A stretch of DNA of 64,000 nt from DTU053 sp012520115. GTDB lineage: Bacteria; Bacillota; Clostridia; Oscillospirales; Acutalibacteraceae. Under the pieces are notes generated by a model. That model did not search any database. It worked only from the letters and a program-made list of their open reading frames with translations, and was not told where the DNA came from. Position numbers and translations under genes: made by a program. Of the stretch, positions 33,818-42,140 are shown piece after piece (within the stretch, counting starts at the first letter, position 1; each line of letters opens with the position of its first letter). Location of the stretch: positions 1,116,001 through 1,180,000 of the forward strand of contig JBMNNB010000001.1 in the NCBI GenBank assembly GCA_050953725.1. Direction: 5' to 3'.

Positions 33818-34027
33818 ATGCGTAGGCAATACGCACCATTTAACGGAAAACGATACATACTCGATAAGAAAACCGGTGTGGCACACGACCTTGACAATGA
33901 AGTATATGACTGCAAAATCAGAATTATTGCATACGATAAAGTTGATACTGCCGATGACATCGGTGAAATACTAAAAAATCCGGATTTTAAGGTGGTCTGC
34001 GACCACTGCATCGCAAAATTTGGTTAG
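33818..34027 (+). CDS. Small protein of unknown function with C-terminal CxxC
   Basis: A 69-residue protein starting MRRQYAPFNGKRYILDKKTGV. AAAGGAGGT lies 5-6 bases upstream of ATG 33818; the longer in-frame ATG at 33770 has no site and lies inside the leader hairpin. It looks like a small alpha/beta protein with the acidic segment DTADDIGEIL and a closing VVCDHCIAKFG, whose CxxC may bind metal. It has a dedicated strong promoter and terminator. I do not recognise a family. Confidence 0.7.
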   Translation: MRRQYAPFNGKRYILDKKTGVAHDLDNEVYDCKIRIIAYDKVDTADDIGEILKNPDFKVVCDHCIAKFG

Positions 34028-34038
34028 TCGTTTTCCGA

Positions 34039-34069
34039 AGCGTTCCCGTACCAGCGGGGACGCTGTTTT
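34039..34069 (+). terminator. Terminator of the small 69-residue gene
   Basis: AGCGTTCCCG and CGGGGACGCT pair (one G-U) and are followed by GTTTTA. Confidence 0.65.
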
Positions 34070-34073
34070 AATC

Positions 34074-34104
34074 AAAAAAGCTGAGGGCATATGCTCTCAG
34101 CTTT
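34074..34104 (-). terminator. Terminator of ackA
   Basis: AAAGCTGAG...CTCAGCTTT stem with further inner pairing. The minus-strand copy ends in TTTTTT. Confidence 0.8.
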
Positions 34105-34120
34105 GGTTTCTTTGTTTGAT

Positions 34121-35338
34121 TTATGCTTTTACAAGGGCTGTGACGATTTCCTTAGTATCCCTTGCTATAAGCAGCTCTTCGTTGGTGGGGATTACGAAGA
34201 CTCTTATCTTCGAGCCGGGTTTTGTGATTTCGGCTTCCTTGCCCTTTATTGCCTTTTCGTTGGCCTCTTCGTCAAGCTCTACGCCGAGGAATGAGAACTT
34301 TTTGCAGATATTCTCACGCAAATCCGCAGTATTCTCGCCGAGGCCGCCTGCGAATGTTATTGCATCAACGCCCTCCATTGCGGCGATGTAGCTGCCGATA
34401 TACTTTCTTATCTGATACCACTGGATATCCCTTGCGAGCTTTGCTCTCTTATTGCCTTCTGCTGCGGCGGCTCTGACATCCCTGTCGTCGTTGGATACGC
34501 CCGAAATGCCCAAGACGCCCGACTTTTTATTGAGAATGTCGCTGGTCTGCTCCGGCGTCCAGCCCTCCTTTTCCTGCAGGAAGGTTATGACCGACGGGTC
34601 GAGGGAGCCTGTCCTTGTACCCATCATAAAGCCGTCGAGAGGAGTAAGACCCATGCTTGTATCTACAACCTTGCCGTTCTTGACTGCGGTGATTGAAGCG
34701 CCGTTGCCCAGGTGGCAGGTAATAATCTTCAAATCCTTAATATCCTTGCCCATGAGCTCCGCACATCTTGCGCTGACAAAGCGGTGAGATGTGCCGTGGA
34801 AGCCGTATCTGCGTACCTTGTACTTCTCATAATATTCATACGGAACCGGGAATATATATGCCTCTGGAGGCATTGTGCTGTGGAAGGCGTTATCGAAAAC
34901 CGCAACCTCCGGAACATCTTTGCCGAAGACCTCCAAGCATGCGTTTATGCCCTGAATGTGCGCCGGATTGTGAAGCGGGGCCAAGTCGTTAAGACTTTCG
35001 ATTCCCTTGATGACATCGTCGTCAATGAGTACGCTCTGGTTAAACAGCGAGCCGCCCTGAACTATTCTGTGGCCGATTGCCGCAATGTCCGACAAGTCGT
35101 CGATAACCTTGCATTCGCCGTGCAGAAGCGCCTCCTTAACCTCTAAAAATGCAACTGTGTGGTTTTTCATTTCCACTGATTTTTCAAACTTTTTGCCCTC
35201 TGCCGTAGAGCCTGAAATCATACCGCCTTCAATGCCGATTCTTTCACAAACACCCTTTGCAAGTACTTTTTCGCCTTCCATGTTGATCAGCTGATACTTT
35301 AATGATGAGCTGCCGGCATTGATAACCAAAATATTCAA
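34121..35338 (-). CDS. ackA: Acetate kinase
   Basis: A 405-residue enzyme making ATP and acetate from acetyl-phosphate. It starts NILVINAGSSSLKYQL. Other marks are RRYGFHGTSHRFV, CHLGNGASITAV and GLGENTADLRE. The start is TTG 35338, because AAAGGGTG lies 6 bases upstream and the protein then begins at the family N-terminus; the upstream extension is not conserved in style. pta is not adjacent. Its promoter is at 35391-35419. Confidence 0.96.
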   Translation of the reverse strand: MNILVINAGSSSLKYQLINMEGEKVLAKGVCERIGIEGGMISGSTAEGKKFEKSVEMKNHTVAFLEVKEALLHGECKVIDDLSDIAAIGHRIVQGGSLFNQSVLIDDDVIKGIESLNDLAPLHNPAHIQGINACLEVFGKDVPEVAVFDNAFHSTMPPEAYIFPVPYEYYEKYKVRRYGFHGTSHRFVSARCAELMGKDIKDLKIITCHLGNGASITAVKNGKVVDTSMGLTPLDGFMMGTRTGSLDPSVITFLQEKEGWTPEQTSDILNKKSGVLGISGVSNDDRDVRAAAAEGNKRAKLARDIQWYQIRKYIGSYIAAMEGVDAITFAGGLGENTADLRENICKKFSFLGVELDEEANEKAIKGKEAEITKPGSKIRVFVIPTNEELLIARDTKEIVTALVKA

Positions 35339-35390
35339 AAAAAAACACCCTTTACTTTCGAGATACTTGAAGAATACGCAATTCTGATAT

Positions 35391-35419
35391 ATTATATACA
35401 AAACATTATATTATTGCAA
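35391..35419 (-). promoter_or_regulatory. Promoter of ackA
   Basis: Minus-strand TTGCAA (35419-35414), 17-base spacer, TATAAT (35396-35391). Confidence 0.6.
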
Positions 35420-35486
35420 TAGTTTTGATTTGTTTTGTCAAACGCCGTTCATAATTATTATGTTGCAAAAAACCATGGATATATAA

Positions 35487-35509
35487 GGGCAAACGGTAGG
35501 TTTTTGCCC
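35487..35509 (+). promoter_or_regulatory. Stem-loop beside the cupin gene ribosome site
   Basis: GGGCAAA (35487-35493) pairs with TTTGCCC (35503-35509). The AAAGGGG ribosome site begins two bases after the stem, so the fold could influence initiation. Confidence 0.3.
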
Positions 35510-35524
35510 GAAAGGGGACATATT

Positions 35525-35875
35525 ATGGTAATCAGAAAAGACGAGATGGCAACTGCCGTAAATGTGAATATGCGTGGCGGAGAAGGCACCGTCAGGGTCA
35601 CAAAAATTGTCGACAAGCCCCAGTATGACGGCAACGCAAGGCTGATTGCGACTATTCACCTTGAGCCGGGAGCATCCATCGGCGCTCATATACATGAGAA
35701 CGAGGAAGAGATATTTTATGTAATCAGCGGCGAGGCCCTATACAACGACAACGGCACCGATGTTGTAATGTACCCCGGCGACAGCTGCATTTGCAATAAC
35801 AATACAGGTCACGCCCTTAAAAACAACCGCAGTGATTCCGAGCTTGTTGTAATGGCGATTATCCTTACACTTTAA
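35525..35875 (+). CDS. Cupin-domain protein
   Basis: A 116-residue single-domain cupin. ATG 35525 is chosen for the AAAGGGG site upstream. The metal-site motif is GAHIHENEEEIFYVISGEAL (G-x-H-x-H-x4-E style), and the second motif is YPGDSCICNNNTGHALKN with the last His. Such small cupins may bind a metal and a small acid or sugar; the ligand is unknown. It is divergent from ackA. Confidence 0.85.
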   Translation: MVIRKDEMATAVNVNMRGGEGTVRVTKIVDKPQYDGNARLIATIHLEPGASIGAHIHENEEEIFYVISGEALYNDNGTDVVMYPGDSCICNNNTGHALKNNRSDSELVVMAIILTL

Positions 35876-35918
35876 TTTTGTATTTTCTGAGCTTTCAAAT
35901 GCGTTTTTGCGCAGAAAC

Positions 35919-35947
35919 TTGCAGTATCAGTCAATACTTGATATAAT
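35919..35947 (+). promoter_or_regulatory. Promoter upstream of the 36007 gene
   Basis: TTGCAG (35919-35924), 17-base spacer, TATAAT (35942-35947). It may drive the whole 36007-39532 run. Confidence 0.55.
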
Positions 35948-36006
35948 ATAATTTGCTCCTATGGCGGGGCTTCTGTTTTCTTTTATTATTTTTTCGGAGA
36001 GCTTAT

Positions 36007-36900
36007 ATGGAATACATTCCGGGCGGCAACACTAAAATAAACAGAGAGACTTTGAAAGCCTTCCTTACAGACACCCTTGTCTGCAGGGAAAGGACCTTCG
36101 ATGCCTTTGCCGATAAGGTATTGAGCCGTGCCGATGTGTTTATAAAGCTGAGTGAAAACGAGCCGCTTTTCGCTCTGATTGCCCTGCAGGTGAGCATAAA
36201 GACCTATTCTGACAGCTTTAAGGCGGCTTATATAATCCCCGCCGTCAAGGAAGAAGGTCTTTATTACGAGCTTACAGACGACATTTCGGGCTGGCTCGGT
36301 GAGATAGCGGGCAAATATGCTGCGGACTGCCTTATTTTCAGCCCCAATGATGAGGTTGCATCTCAGGTTTTCGGCGAGCTGGGCTTTAAGGACAGCTTTT
36401 TTGAGAAAAAGCTGAGAATCACCGGTTACTCCGCAAAGGTGCTTGCTTCAAAGCTTCAAAAAACGGAAAGCGAGCTAAACTACTCCGACTACTCCGCCCT
36501 TTCCGATAAATACAAGAACCCGCATATTCAGTGGGATGAGGATGTTTTCTCGTACTTTTTAAGCTCTGCCCATGATGCCGGCGGTACTGCGGTTTCATTC
36601 AGTGTTAATGATAAAATTTCAGCTTACATGCTCGGCAAAAAGAGCAGTCCGGCGTGTCTTATATTTGAGACAGTCGGCGACAGTGCTGCACTGTCTTTGG
36701 CTCTCTCCTATTTTGCAGGCGATGAGGAGATAGGTGAATTTGAGATTTTCCTGCCCCTTGACTATAAGCTCTCAGCCGACAATATGGAAATTCTCTCCGG
36801 TGCAATGTTGAAGTACGAAAACGAAAGGGCTGAAAGGGCTCTTAGCGGCGCAGCGCTGCACATGGGCTATAATCCGTGGCGCAGGATTTTGTACAAATAG
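36007..36900 (+). CDS. Uncharacterised protein, possibly GNAT-related
   Basis: A 297-residue soluble protein. ATG 36007 has TCGGAGAGCTT upstream. A segment near residues 113-135 (LIFSPNDEVASQVFGELGFKD) resembles the acetyl-CoA-side strand/helix and L-GF close of GNAT acetyltransferases. A second half with AYMLGKK... and AALSLALSYF could be another degenerate GNAT lobe, as in Eis-like double-GNAT proteins. The clear RxxGxG/A loop is absent, so this is tentative. It starts the run containing DJ-1, cyclo-ligase and mltG. Confidence 0.5.
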   Translation: MEYIPGGNTKINRETLKAFLTDTLVCRERTFDAFADKVLSRADVFIKLSENEPLFALIALQVSIKTYSDSFKAAYIIPAVKEEGLYYELTDDISGWLGEIAGKYAADCLIFSPNDEVASQVFGELGFKDSFFEKKLRITGYSAKVLASKLQKTESELNYSDYSALSDKYKNPHIQWDEDVFSYFLSSAHDAGGTAVSFSVNDKISAYMLGKKSSPACLIFETVGDSAALSLALSYFAGDEEIGEFEIFLPLDYKLSADNMEILSGAMLKYENERAERALSGAALHMGYNPWRRILYK

Positions 36901-36952
36901 CCAATTTATATTAGCTTTAAATATAGACATACTCTCAGAAAGGAAATTAACC

Positions 36953-37495
36953 GTGATTTACGTTTTTTTAGCAGACGGATTTGAAGAAGTTGAAGCCCTT
37001 ACTCCTGTTGACATTCTTCGCAGGGCTGAGATTGCCGTGTCTACCGTCGGCATCGGTTCAAAAAGGATAAGCGGTTCACACGGCATAGACATAATCTGTG
37101 ATTTTGAAGCCGATGAGGTTAAACCCAACAGTGACCTTGTGGGTATAATTCTTCCCGGCGGCATGCCCGGCACGAAAAACCTCGGTAACTCTTCAACTGT
37201 CCACGATTTTATCGATTATGCTGCTCAAAATCACTTGTTAATTGCCGCTATCTGTGCAGCGCCTTCCATACTCGGCAGAAAGGGCTTGCTTGAGGGCAAG
37301 AGGGCCGTATGCTTCCCGTCCTTTGAGAAGGACCTGATTAATGCCACCATCGCCTACGGGTATGTCTGCATCGACGACAATTATATTACCGCAAAGGGAG
37401 CCGGAGCTTCTGTGGACTTTGCGCTTGCGATTGTCGCCTACTTCAAGGGTGAACGTGAGGCAAGAAAGCTAAGGGAAAGCATACAATGTCCGTAA
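36953..37495 (+). CDS. DJ-1/PfpI-family protein
   Basis: A 180-residue flavodoxin-like protein of the DJ-1/ThiJ/PfpI superfamily. The nucleophile elbow Cys is in AAICAAPSILG, and the conserved Glu is in DGFEEVEALTPVD. ITAKGAGASVDFAL near the C-terminus is typical. The GTG start follows AAAGGAAATTAACC. Proteins like this are linked to stress and carbonyl or glycation chemistry; the activity here is not provable. Its end overlaps the cyclo-ligase gene by 10 bases. Confidence 0.9.
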   Translation: MIYVFLADGFEEVEALTPVDILRRAEIAVSTVGIGSKRISGSHGIDIICDFEADEVKPNSDLVGIILPGGMPGTKNLGNSSTVHDFIDYAAQNHLLIAAICAAPSILGRKGLLEGKRAVCFPSFEKDLINATIAYGYVCIDDNYITAKGAGASVDFALAIVAYFKGEREARKLRESIQCP

Positions 37496-38067
37496 ACGAT
37501 ATCAGAATTGAAAAAAAGCTGATGCGGGAGCATTTCAAGCACCTTCGGGCTTCGGTGCCGGACAAGGAAGCAAAGGATTTGAAGATAAGAAATAAGCTGT
37601 CAAATCTATGGGCTTACAGGGACGCAAGGACAGTGTTCACCTATGTATCGATGGGGACAGAGGTGTCGACCATTGAAATAATTGAGATGGCGCTGAAGGA
37701 CTCTAAAAAGGTCGCCGTGCCCTACTGCATTCCGGACACCAGAGATATGAGGTTCTATTACATCAGTTCCTTAGAGGATTTGCAGCCGGGCAGCTTCGGG
37801 GTGCTTGAACCGAGAACTGACAAATGCGAAGCAGTCCGAGAACACAGCGGAATATGCCTTGTACCGGGGCTTGCCTTTGACCGCACGGGTCGGCGCCTCG
37901 GCTACGGCAAAGGATATTATGACAGATTTCTCTCAAATTTTAACGGCTGCACCGTCGGACTGACTTATCAAAGCTGCATCGCCGATGAATTGCCGTCAGG
38001 CAGGTATGATGTGAAGGTGGATGTGGTTATTCATGACGGCGGCTTCTTTACGGCAGACAGCCGTTGA
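37486..38067 (+). CDS. 5-formyltetrahydrofolate cyclo-ligase
   Basis: A 193-residue enzyme converting 5-formyl-THF to 5,10-methenyl-THF with ATP. Signature GRRLGYGKGYYDRFL (residues about 138-152) and the N-terminal MREHFKHLR basic helix are present. Length fits. It overlaps the DJ-1 gene by 10 bases, so translation is coupled. This pair recurs in Clostridia in my experience, but I cannot check that here. Confidence 0.92.
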   Translation: MSVNDIRIEKKLMREHFKHLRASVPDKEAKDLKIRNKLSNLWAYRDARTVFTYVSMGTEVSTIEIIEMALKDSKKVAVPYCIPDTRDMRFYYISSLEDLQPGSFGVLEPRTDKCEAVREHSGICLVPGLAFDRTGRRLGYGKGYYDRFLSNFNGCTVGLTYQSCIADELPSGRYDVKVDVVIHDGGFFTADSR

Positions 38068-38095
38068 AGTGCACAATAAATGAAGGGATTTGCGT

Positions 38096-39532
38096 ATGAG
38101 CGAATTTAACTCAGGAAACAACAAAGATAAGAAAAATGATTACTCTCGCTTTGACGAGCTTTTTCCTGACTTTTCAATTTCTGACGAACCGAAAACGAAA
38201 AGCGGCAATGCACCTAAAGCTGATAGTAAATCCTCTTCTAAGCCGAAATCCAAGCCCGAAAGCACCACGCCGAAGCCGAGAAACAACAAGGGCATTTATT
38301 TTTCCACAGGCCCGGTTAAGAGCAATAACGTCGCACATCAGCAGCAAAGCCAGCAAAAGCGTCAGCCTAACGCAGTCAGCACCTTTGCAAAGAATATAAG
38401 CAAGAATATACCTAAGACTAAGCTGCCGGACAAGAAGAAATTAAGCGAGCTTGCCGCAAGATTTCTGACTATCAAGGTCGTTTCCATTCTGCTTGTCATC
38501 ATTCTGGCCTCGGCTACGATTGTAAATATCACGCTTAAGTGCATCAACGATGTACTTGCCATCAGCCGCAAGGAGACAATCGTCAGCGTGGAAATCAGCG
38601 ACAACATGACAACAGACGATATAATCTCCCTGCTGCACGATAAGGGGCTTATCAAGTACAAGCTGTTCTGCTCTTTTGTCTCCGACTTCCTCGGATATAA
38701 GGACACCAAATATATCCCCGGTGCTTATGAGCTGTCGCCCAACATGGGACTTGAGGGTATGCTGAATATACTGAAATCCGCAAGGACTTCAAACAAGACG
38801 GTCACGCTGACCTTCCCCGAGGGCTATACCATAGACCAGATTATTGAGAAGCTCGCCTCATACAATGTCGCCACAAAGGCGAATCTGTTGAAGGCCTTCG
38901 AGGAGCTGAGTTATTACAATAACTTTGATTTTGTCAAGGGAATCAAGAATACGGATGTGCGCTACCGCCTGCTGGAGGGCTATGTCTATCCCGACACCTA
39001 TGAATTCTATGTGGGTGAGAACGCCACAAGCGTTGTAAGGCGCTTTTTAACAAACTTCCAGAATAAATGGACGGATGAATACGCCGCAAGGCTCAAGGAG
39101 CTGAATATGAGCCTTGATGACCTTATTATTCTGGCGTCGATAATCGAAAAGGAGGCCTACGGTACGGAGCAGATGTACCTTATCTCCTCCGTTCTGCACA
39201 ACAGGCTTAACGACAAATCGAACCTTTACAGCTACCTCGGCTGCAACGCCACGGGTGATTATATCTCGTCTATCCCCAAGGATTCGATTTCAAGCTCCGA
39301 ATTTATGGCGCTGCACAAGCTGTATGACACCTATCAGCACAAGGGTCTGCCCGTGGGACCTATATGCAACCCTGGTGCGGAGGCCATAAAAGCCGCCCTC
39401 TACCCTGCCGATACTGACTATATGTACTTCAGGCACGACAACAAGAGGAATATCTATATGGCTAAAACCGAGGCGGAGCATATAGCAAACGGCAAAAAGG
39501 TTATGAGGGTCAACAGCGGAGCCGCCTCATAA
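38096..39532 (+). CDS. mltG: Endolytic transglycosylase MltG
   Basis: A 478-residue murein transglycosylase that cuts nascent glycan strands. A long polar Ser/Lys/Pro-rich cytoplasmic tail (about 1-120) comes first, then one membrane helix (about 123-146), then a LysM-like stretch and the YceG domain. The catalytic Glu is in ILASIIEKEAYG, followed by SSVLHNRLN and the substrate motif HKGLPVGPICNPG. ATG 38096 is preferred over TTG 38090; GAAGGG lies upstream. Confidence 0.94.
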   Translation: MSEFNSGNNKDKKNDYSRFDELFPDFSISDEPKTKSGNAPKADSKSSSKPKSKPESTTPKPRNNKGIYFSTGPVKSNNVAHQQQSQQKRQPNAVSTFAKNISKNIPKTKLPDKKKLSELAARFLTIKVVSILLVIILASATIVNITLKCINDVLAISRKETIVSVEISDNMTTDDIISLLHDKGLIKYKLFCSFVSDFLGYKDTKYIPGAYELSPNMGLEGMLNILKSARTSNKTVTLTFPEGYTIDQIIEKLASYNVATKANLLKAFEELSYYNNFDFVKGIKNTDVRYRLLEGYVYPDTYEFYVGENATSVVRRFLTNFQNKWTDEYAARLKELNMSLDDLIILASIIEKEAYGTEQMYLISSVLHNRLNDKSNLYSYLGCNATGDYISSIPKDSISSSEFMALHKLYDTYQHKGLPVGPICNPGAEAIKAALYPADTDYMYFRHDNKRNIYMAKTEAEHIANGKKVMRVNSGAAS

Positions 39533-39626
39533 AAAGCCTCACGAAGCGAGGCGATGCCGCCTGACATTCCTTCTTTCTAAGTGTTAATTCCACTTATGTG
39601 TTAAACTTTTTATGTCCTTCTTGCGA

Positions 39627-39664
39627 GAAAACCTCCTTTTGCTTTGCAGCAAAGGGAGGTTTTC
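39627..39664 (+). terminator. Terminator after mltG
   Basis: GAAAACCTCCTTTTGC and GCAAAGGGAGGTTTTC form a 16-bp stem (one G-U) with a TTTGCA loop, then TTGTG. A smaller GCCTC/GAGGC hairpin follows the stop at 39535. Confidence 0.7.
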
Positions 39665-39683
39665 TTGTGTATTACAACGCAAA

Positions 39684-39712
39684 ATGGAAGCCGCACAAAT
39701 CAGTGCGGCTTC
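39684..39712 (-). terminator. Terminator of the GLUG protein gene
   Basis: GAAGCCGCAC-aaatca-GTGCGGCTTC. The minus-strand copy is followed by CATTTTGCG; the U-tract is weak. Confidence 0.6.
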
Positions 39713-39722
39713 GGCTCATAGT

Positions 39723-41394
39723 TTAGTGATAAATATTGAACAAGCTCTTGATGAAGTTAAAGATCCTCCTAAGGCAGCTTAAGAATCTTGCCCAGCAAGA
39801 ATCGTCTTCTTCCGGCTCTTCGGGTGCTTCGCGCCTCTCAACATTTACCTCGCACGAAGCCGTGAAGCTGCCGTCTTCGGTGGTTACGGTTATGATTGCA
39901 GTGCCTTCGGCGATACCGGTAACAAGACCTGACTGATTTACCGTCGCAACGCTGTCGTCGCTTGAAGACCAGAAAACAGCCGTATTAGTTGCATCAGCGG
40001 GCTCTATTGTCGCTATCAGGACCTCGCTGTCGCCGGCAAATAAATCCAGCACTGATTTGTTAAGTGAAACGCCCGCAACAGGTGTTTCGGGAGTAACAGG
40101 CGTTAAATCTGACAAGGTGGGATAGGGATAGGAAGCTAACGGGTTGATACTCCAGGTATTTTCAAAATCAAAGCCGACATAGCTTTCCTCAAGCTTCATT
40201 GCCGAATCTGTCAATGCTGTGCCGTCGGTTTCCGTCGGGTTCACCACGCATGTGTCAAGATAATAGCTGTTTGTCACCGCACCACTGTTGTCAGTTCCGA
40301 CAAGGCCGCCGAAATACAATTTGCCTTCAACCGTACCGATATTATAGCAGTTTGATATCGGGTTGCCTGCGAGTCCTGCGATACCACCGCAATTAAATAT
40401 GCATACAATCGAGCCGGTGTTGTAGCAGTCTGTTATAGTGCATGAGGAGCCGCAGCCGCCGGCCACGCCTCCGGAAGCGCCGATGCCGGAAATCGAGCCG
40501 GTGTTAAAGCAGCCGCTTATTGGACCGTTTATAATAAGACCAAGTATGCCGCCGAGAGTCGTACTGCCCGAAACTGCACCGGTGTTATAGCAGTCTGATA
40601 CATTACCGCTGTAATAATATCCTACCAACAACCGTGCCGGTATTATAGGAGTCTGTCACCAGGGAGTAGATTTCGTTATATCCGACGATACCGCCCACAT
40701 ATGAATTGCCTGAAACAGCGCCGGTGTTGCGGCAGAACGTGACTGTTTCGTTGTTTTCACCGATTATGCCGCCGACTTCAGAATTGCCGATAACCGTACC
40801 GCTGAAAGAGCAGTTTGAAACCACACCGGACCAGTTATATCCGACGATGCCGCCGACAAAATCTTTGCCTTTAATATAAGATGATTCTACACGGACATTA
40901 ATAATATAGCCGACATAAAGTCTTCCGAATAAGCCCTGATAATCACTTGTGTTGTCAATATATACTCCGTGAATGGCTTTGCCGCCGCCGTCATAGCGGC
41001 CTCCAAAATCATTGGAGCCCGAAATGTATATACCTATCGGCGTCCAGATATTTGCCGTTTCGCCCTCTTTGATACCTGTAATCACACCGCTCGAATCCGT
41101 TTCAAATACATCAGAGGGGTTCAGAACAATATCATCAGTCTGAAGGAAATACTTGCCTGAGGAATAATTACTAAAAGTAGCTGCATTTACGGAAAGCTGC
41201 GCTAAGTCCTCAGCTGTTGCAATTATAAACGGGTCGCTCTGGGTACCGGAACCGCCTGAATATGCAGCATTTTGATTTGCCTCAGGCATTACGCCGTCCC
41301 ATACCCCGTCTGCCGACAGTGCTGAAATCGGCACGACTGCGAGTATCAACGCAACCGCCATTAAAATTGCCAACAATTTTTTACTTTTTACCAC
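39723..41394 (-). pseudogene. Secreted GLUG-repeat / BIG2 surface protein, frameshifted
   Basis: Two overlapping reading frames (40603-41394 and 39723-40631) form one gene interrupted near 40615-40632. The first half has a signal peptide (basic start, hydrophobic core, ISALSADG cleavage region) and GLUG-type repeats with VGGIVGYN and CRNTGAVSG units. The second half continues the same repeats at once with VGYYYSGNVSDCYNTG, then a BIG2 Ig-like domain (VSLNKSVLDLFAGDSEVL) and a short basic, aromatic tail (RRIFNFIKSLFNIYH). At the junction one repeat lacks about seven residues and the frame changes, as if a short non-triplet deletion occurred between similar GTTG/GGTA sequences. The second frame has no ribosome site. 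It could be real decay, phase variation or an assembly collapse. Confidence 0.8.
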
Positions 41395-41555
41395 ATATAT
41401 ACTCCCTCTGTATTTTATTTGCTATGAAGTAACTTTATGGAAAAAGACTAACATGTTTTTTCTGACATGATAATATAACTTAAGAAAAAAAATGGAATTT
41501 TTTTGAAAATAGTCGATTTTTCGATTCTTATGTATACTAAATTGCATTAAACAGA

Positions 41556-41584
41556 CAAAGGCCGGGCAAAAAGCCCGACCTTTT
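41556..41584 (-). terminator. Terminator of the 41605 gene
   Basis: AAGGCCGGGC / GCCCGACCTT. The pairing is better on the minus strand, where the mismatch becomes G-U. Confidence 0.65.
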
Positions 41585-41604
41585 GTCGTTAAGCGGAGAA
41601 TCAA

Positions 41605-41844
41605 TTATGCCACATATCTTCCGATTACATCATCGTCAGGAATTTCAGGCACATACCTGCTTCTTTCAATGAATTCGGCTCTTTTAAGCTCGGCCTTGTG
41701 TCTTTTGCTGAGATTGAGGCGTCTGAGGAAATTCCTCAATACCCTGTCCTCAAAATCGATAACCTTCTCTTCATATATAAAGCCAAGGATTATTAAAAGC
41801 ACTGCCGCAATTTCCAGTGTTGTTACCAATGCAAAATTAAACAT
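41605..41844 (-). CDS. Small single-helix membrane protein of unknown function
   Basis: A 79-residue protein starting at ATG 41844, with GGAGG 7 bases upstream; the ATG two codons earlier is too close to that site. One membrane segment (about residues 3-22, LVTTLEIAAVLLIILGFIY) is followed by a charged cytoplasmic tail with many Arg/Lys (RNFLRRLNLSKRHKAELKR) and an acidic end. No family is recognised. What stands out is its control region: a consensus promoter flanked by LexA-box-like inverted repeats, and a second promoter with two palindromes 100 bases further up. Confidence 0.75.
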   Translation of the reverse strand: MFNFALVTTLEIAAVLLIILGFIYEEKVIDFEDRVLRNFLRRLNLSKRHKAELKRAEFIERSRYVPEIPDDDVIGRYVA

Positions 41845-41868
41845 ATACATTCCTCCGTTCAGAGTGGT

Positions 41869-41931
41869 GAACATTTGTTTTGTTAAGTTCAGTATACAGA
41901 CTTTTCATCGACCTGTCAATACAAATGTTCG
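41869..41931 (-). promoter_or_regulatory. Promoter P1 flanked by LexA-like inverted repeats
   Basis: Minus-strand TTGACA (41919-41914), 17-base spacer, TATACT (41896-41891). GAACATTTGT (41869-41878) and its exact inverted copy ACAAATGTTC (41921-41930) bracket the promoter. GAAC-ATTT-GTTT and ATAC-AAAT-GTTCG resemble the Gram-positive LexA box GAACN4GTTC. Confidence 0.6.
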
Positions 41932-42004
41932 GTTTTTTCGACAATCAATATACGATTAAAGGGACTTTACCGCCGAACAATGATGAAATTTAATAGGGAA
42001 ATTT

Positions 42005-42047
42005 ATCCTGTCAACAGGATAATAACACAATATATTGTGCTTGTCAA
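42005..42047 (-). promoter_or_regulatory. Promoter P2 with two palindromes
   Basis: Minus-strand TTGACA (42047-42042), 17-base spacer, TATTAT (42024-42019). The spacer contains the perfect palindrome CACAATATATTGTG (42026-42039). ATCCTGT-ca-ACAGGAT (42005-42020) overlaps the -10 end and start site. No gene lies between P2 and P1. Confidence 0.55.
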
Positions 42048-42082
42048 GAGTTAATATACTACCTAATGTGTCGAATCTTGCG

Positions 42083-42115
42083 AAAAAGAAAAAACGGGCC
42101 GATTGAGCCCGTTTT
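42083..42115 (-). terminator. Terminator of gph
   Basis: AAAACGGGC and GCCCGTTTT pair. The minus-strand copy is followed by a T-rich run from the A tract at 42084-42094. Confidence 0.8.
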
Positions 42116-42140
42116 TGCTTGATGTTCTTTTTTTGTTCGG

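Noticed and set aside
33505..34011. 168-codon minus-strand ORF over the small-protein locus
   Set aside because: It runs against a gene with perfect promoter, AGGAGG site and terminator, and its own start is inside that gene.
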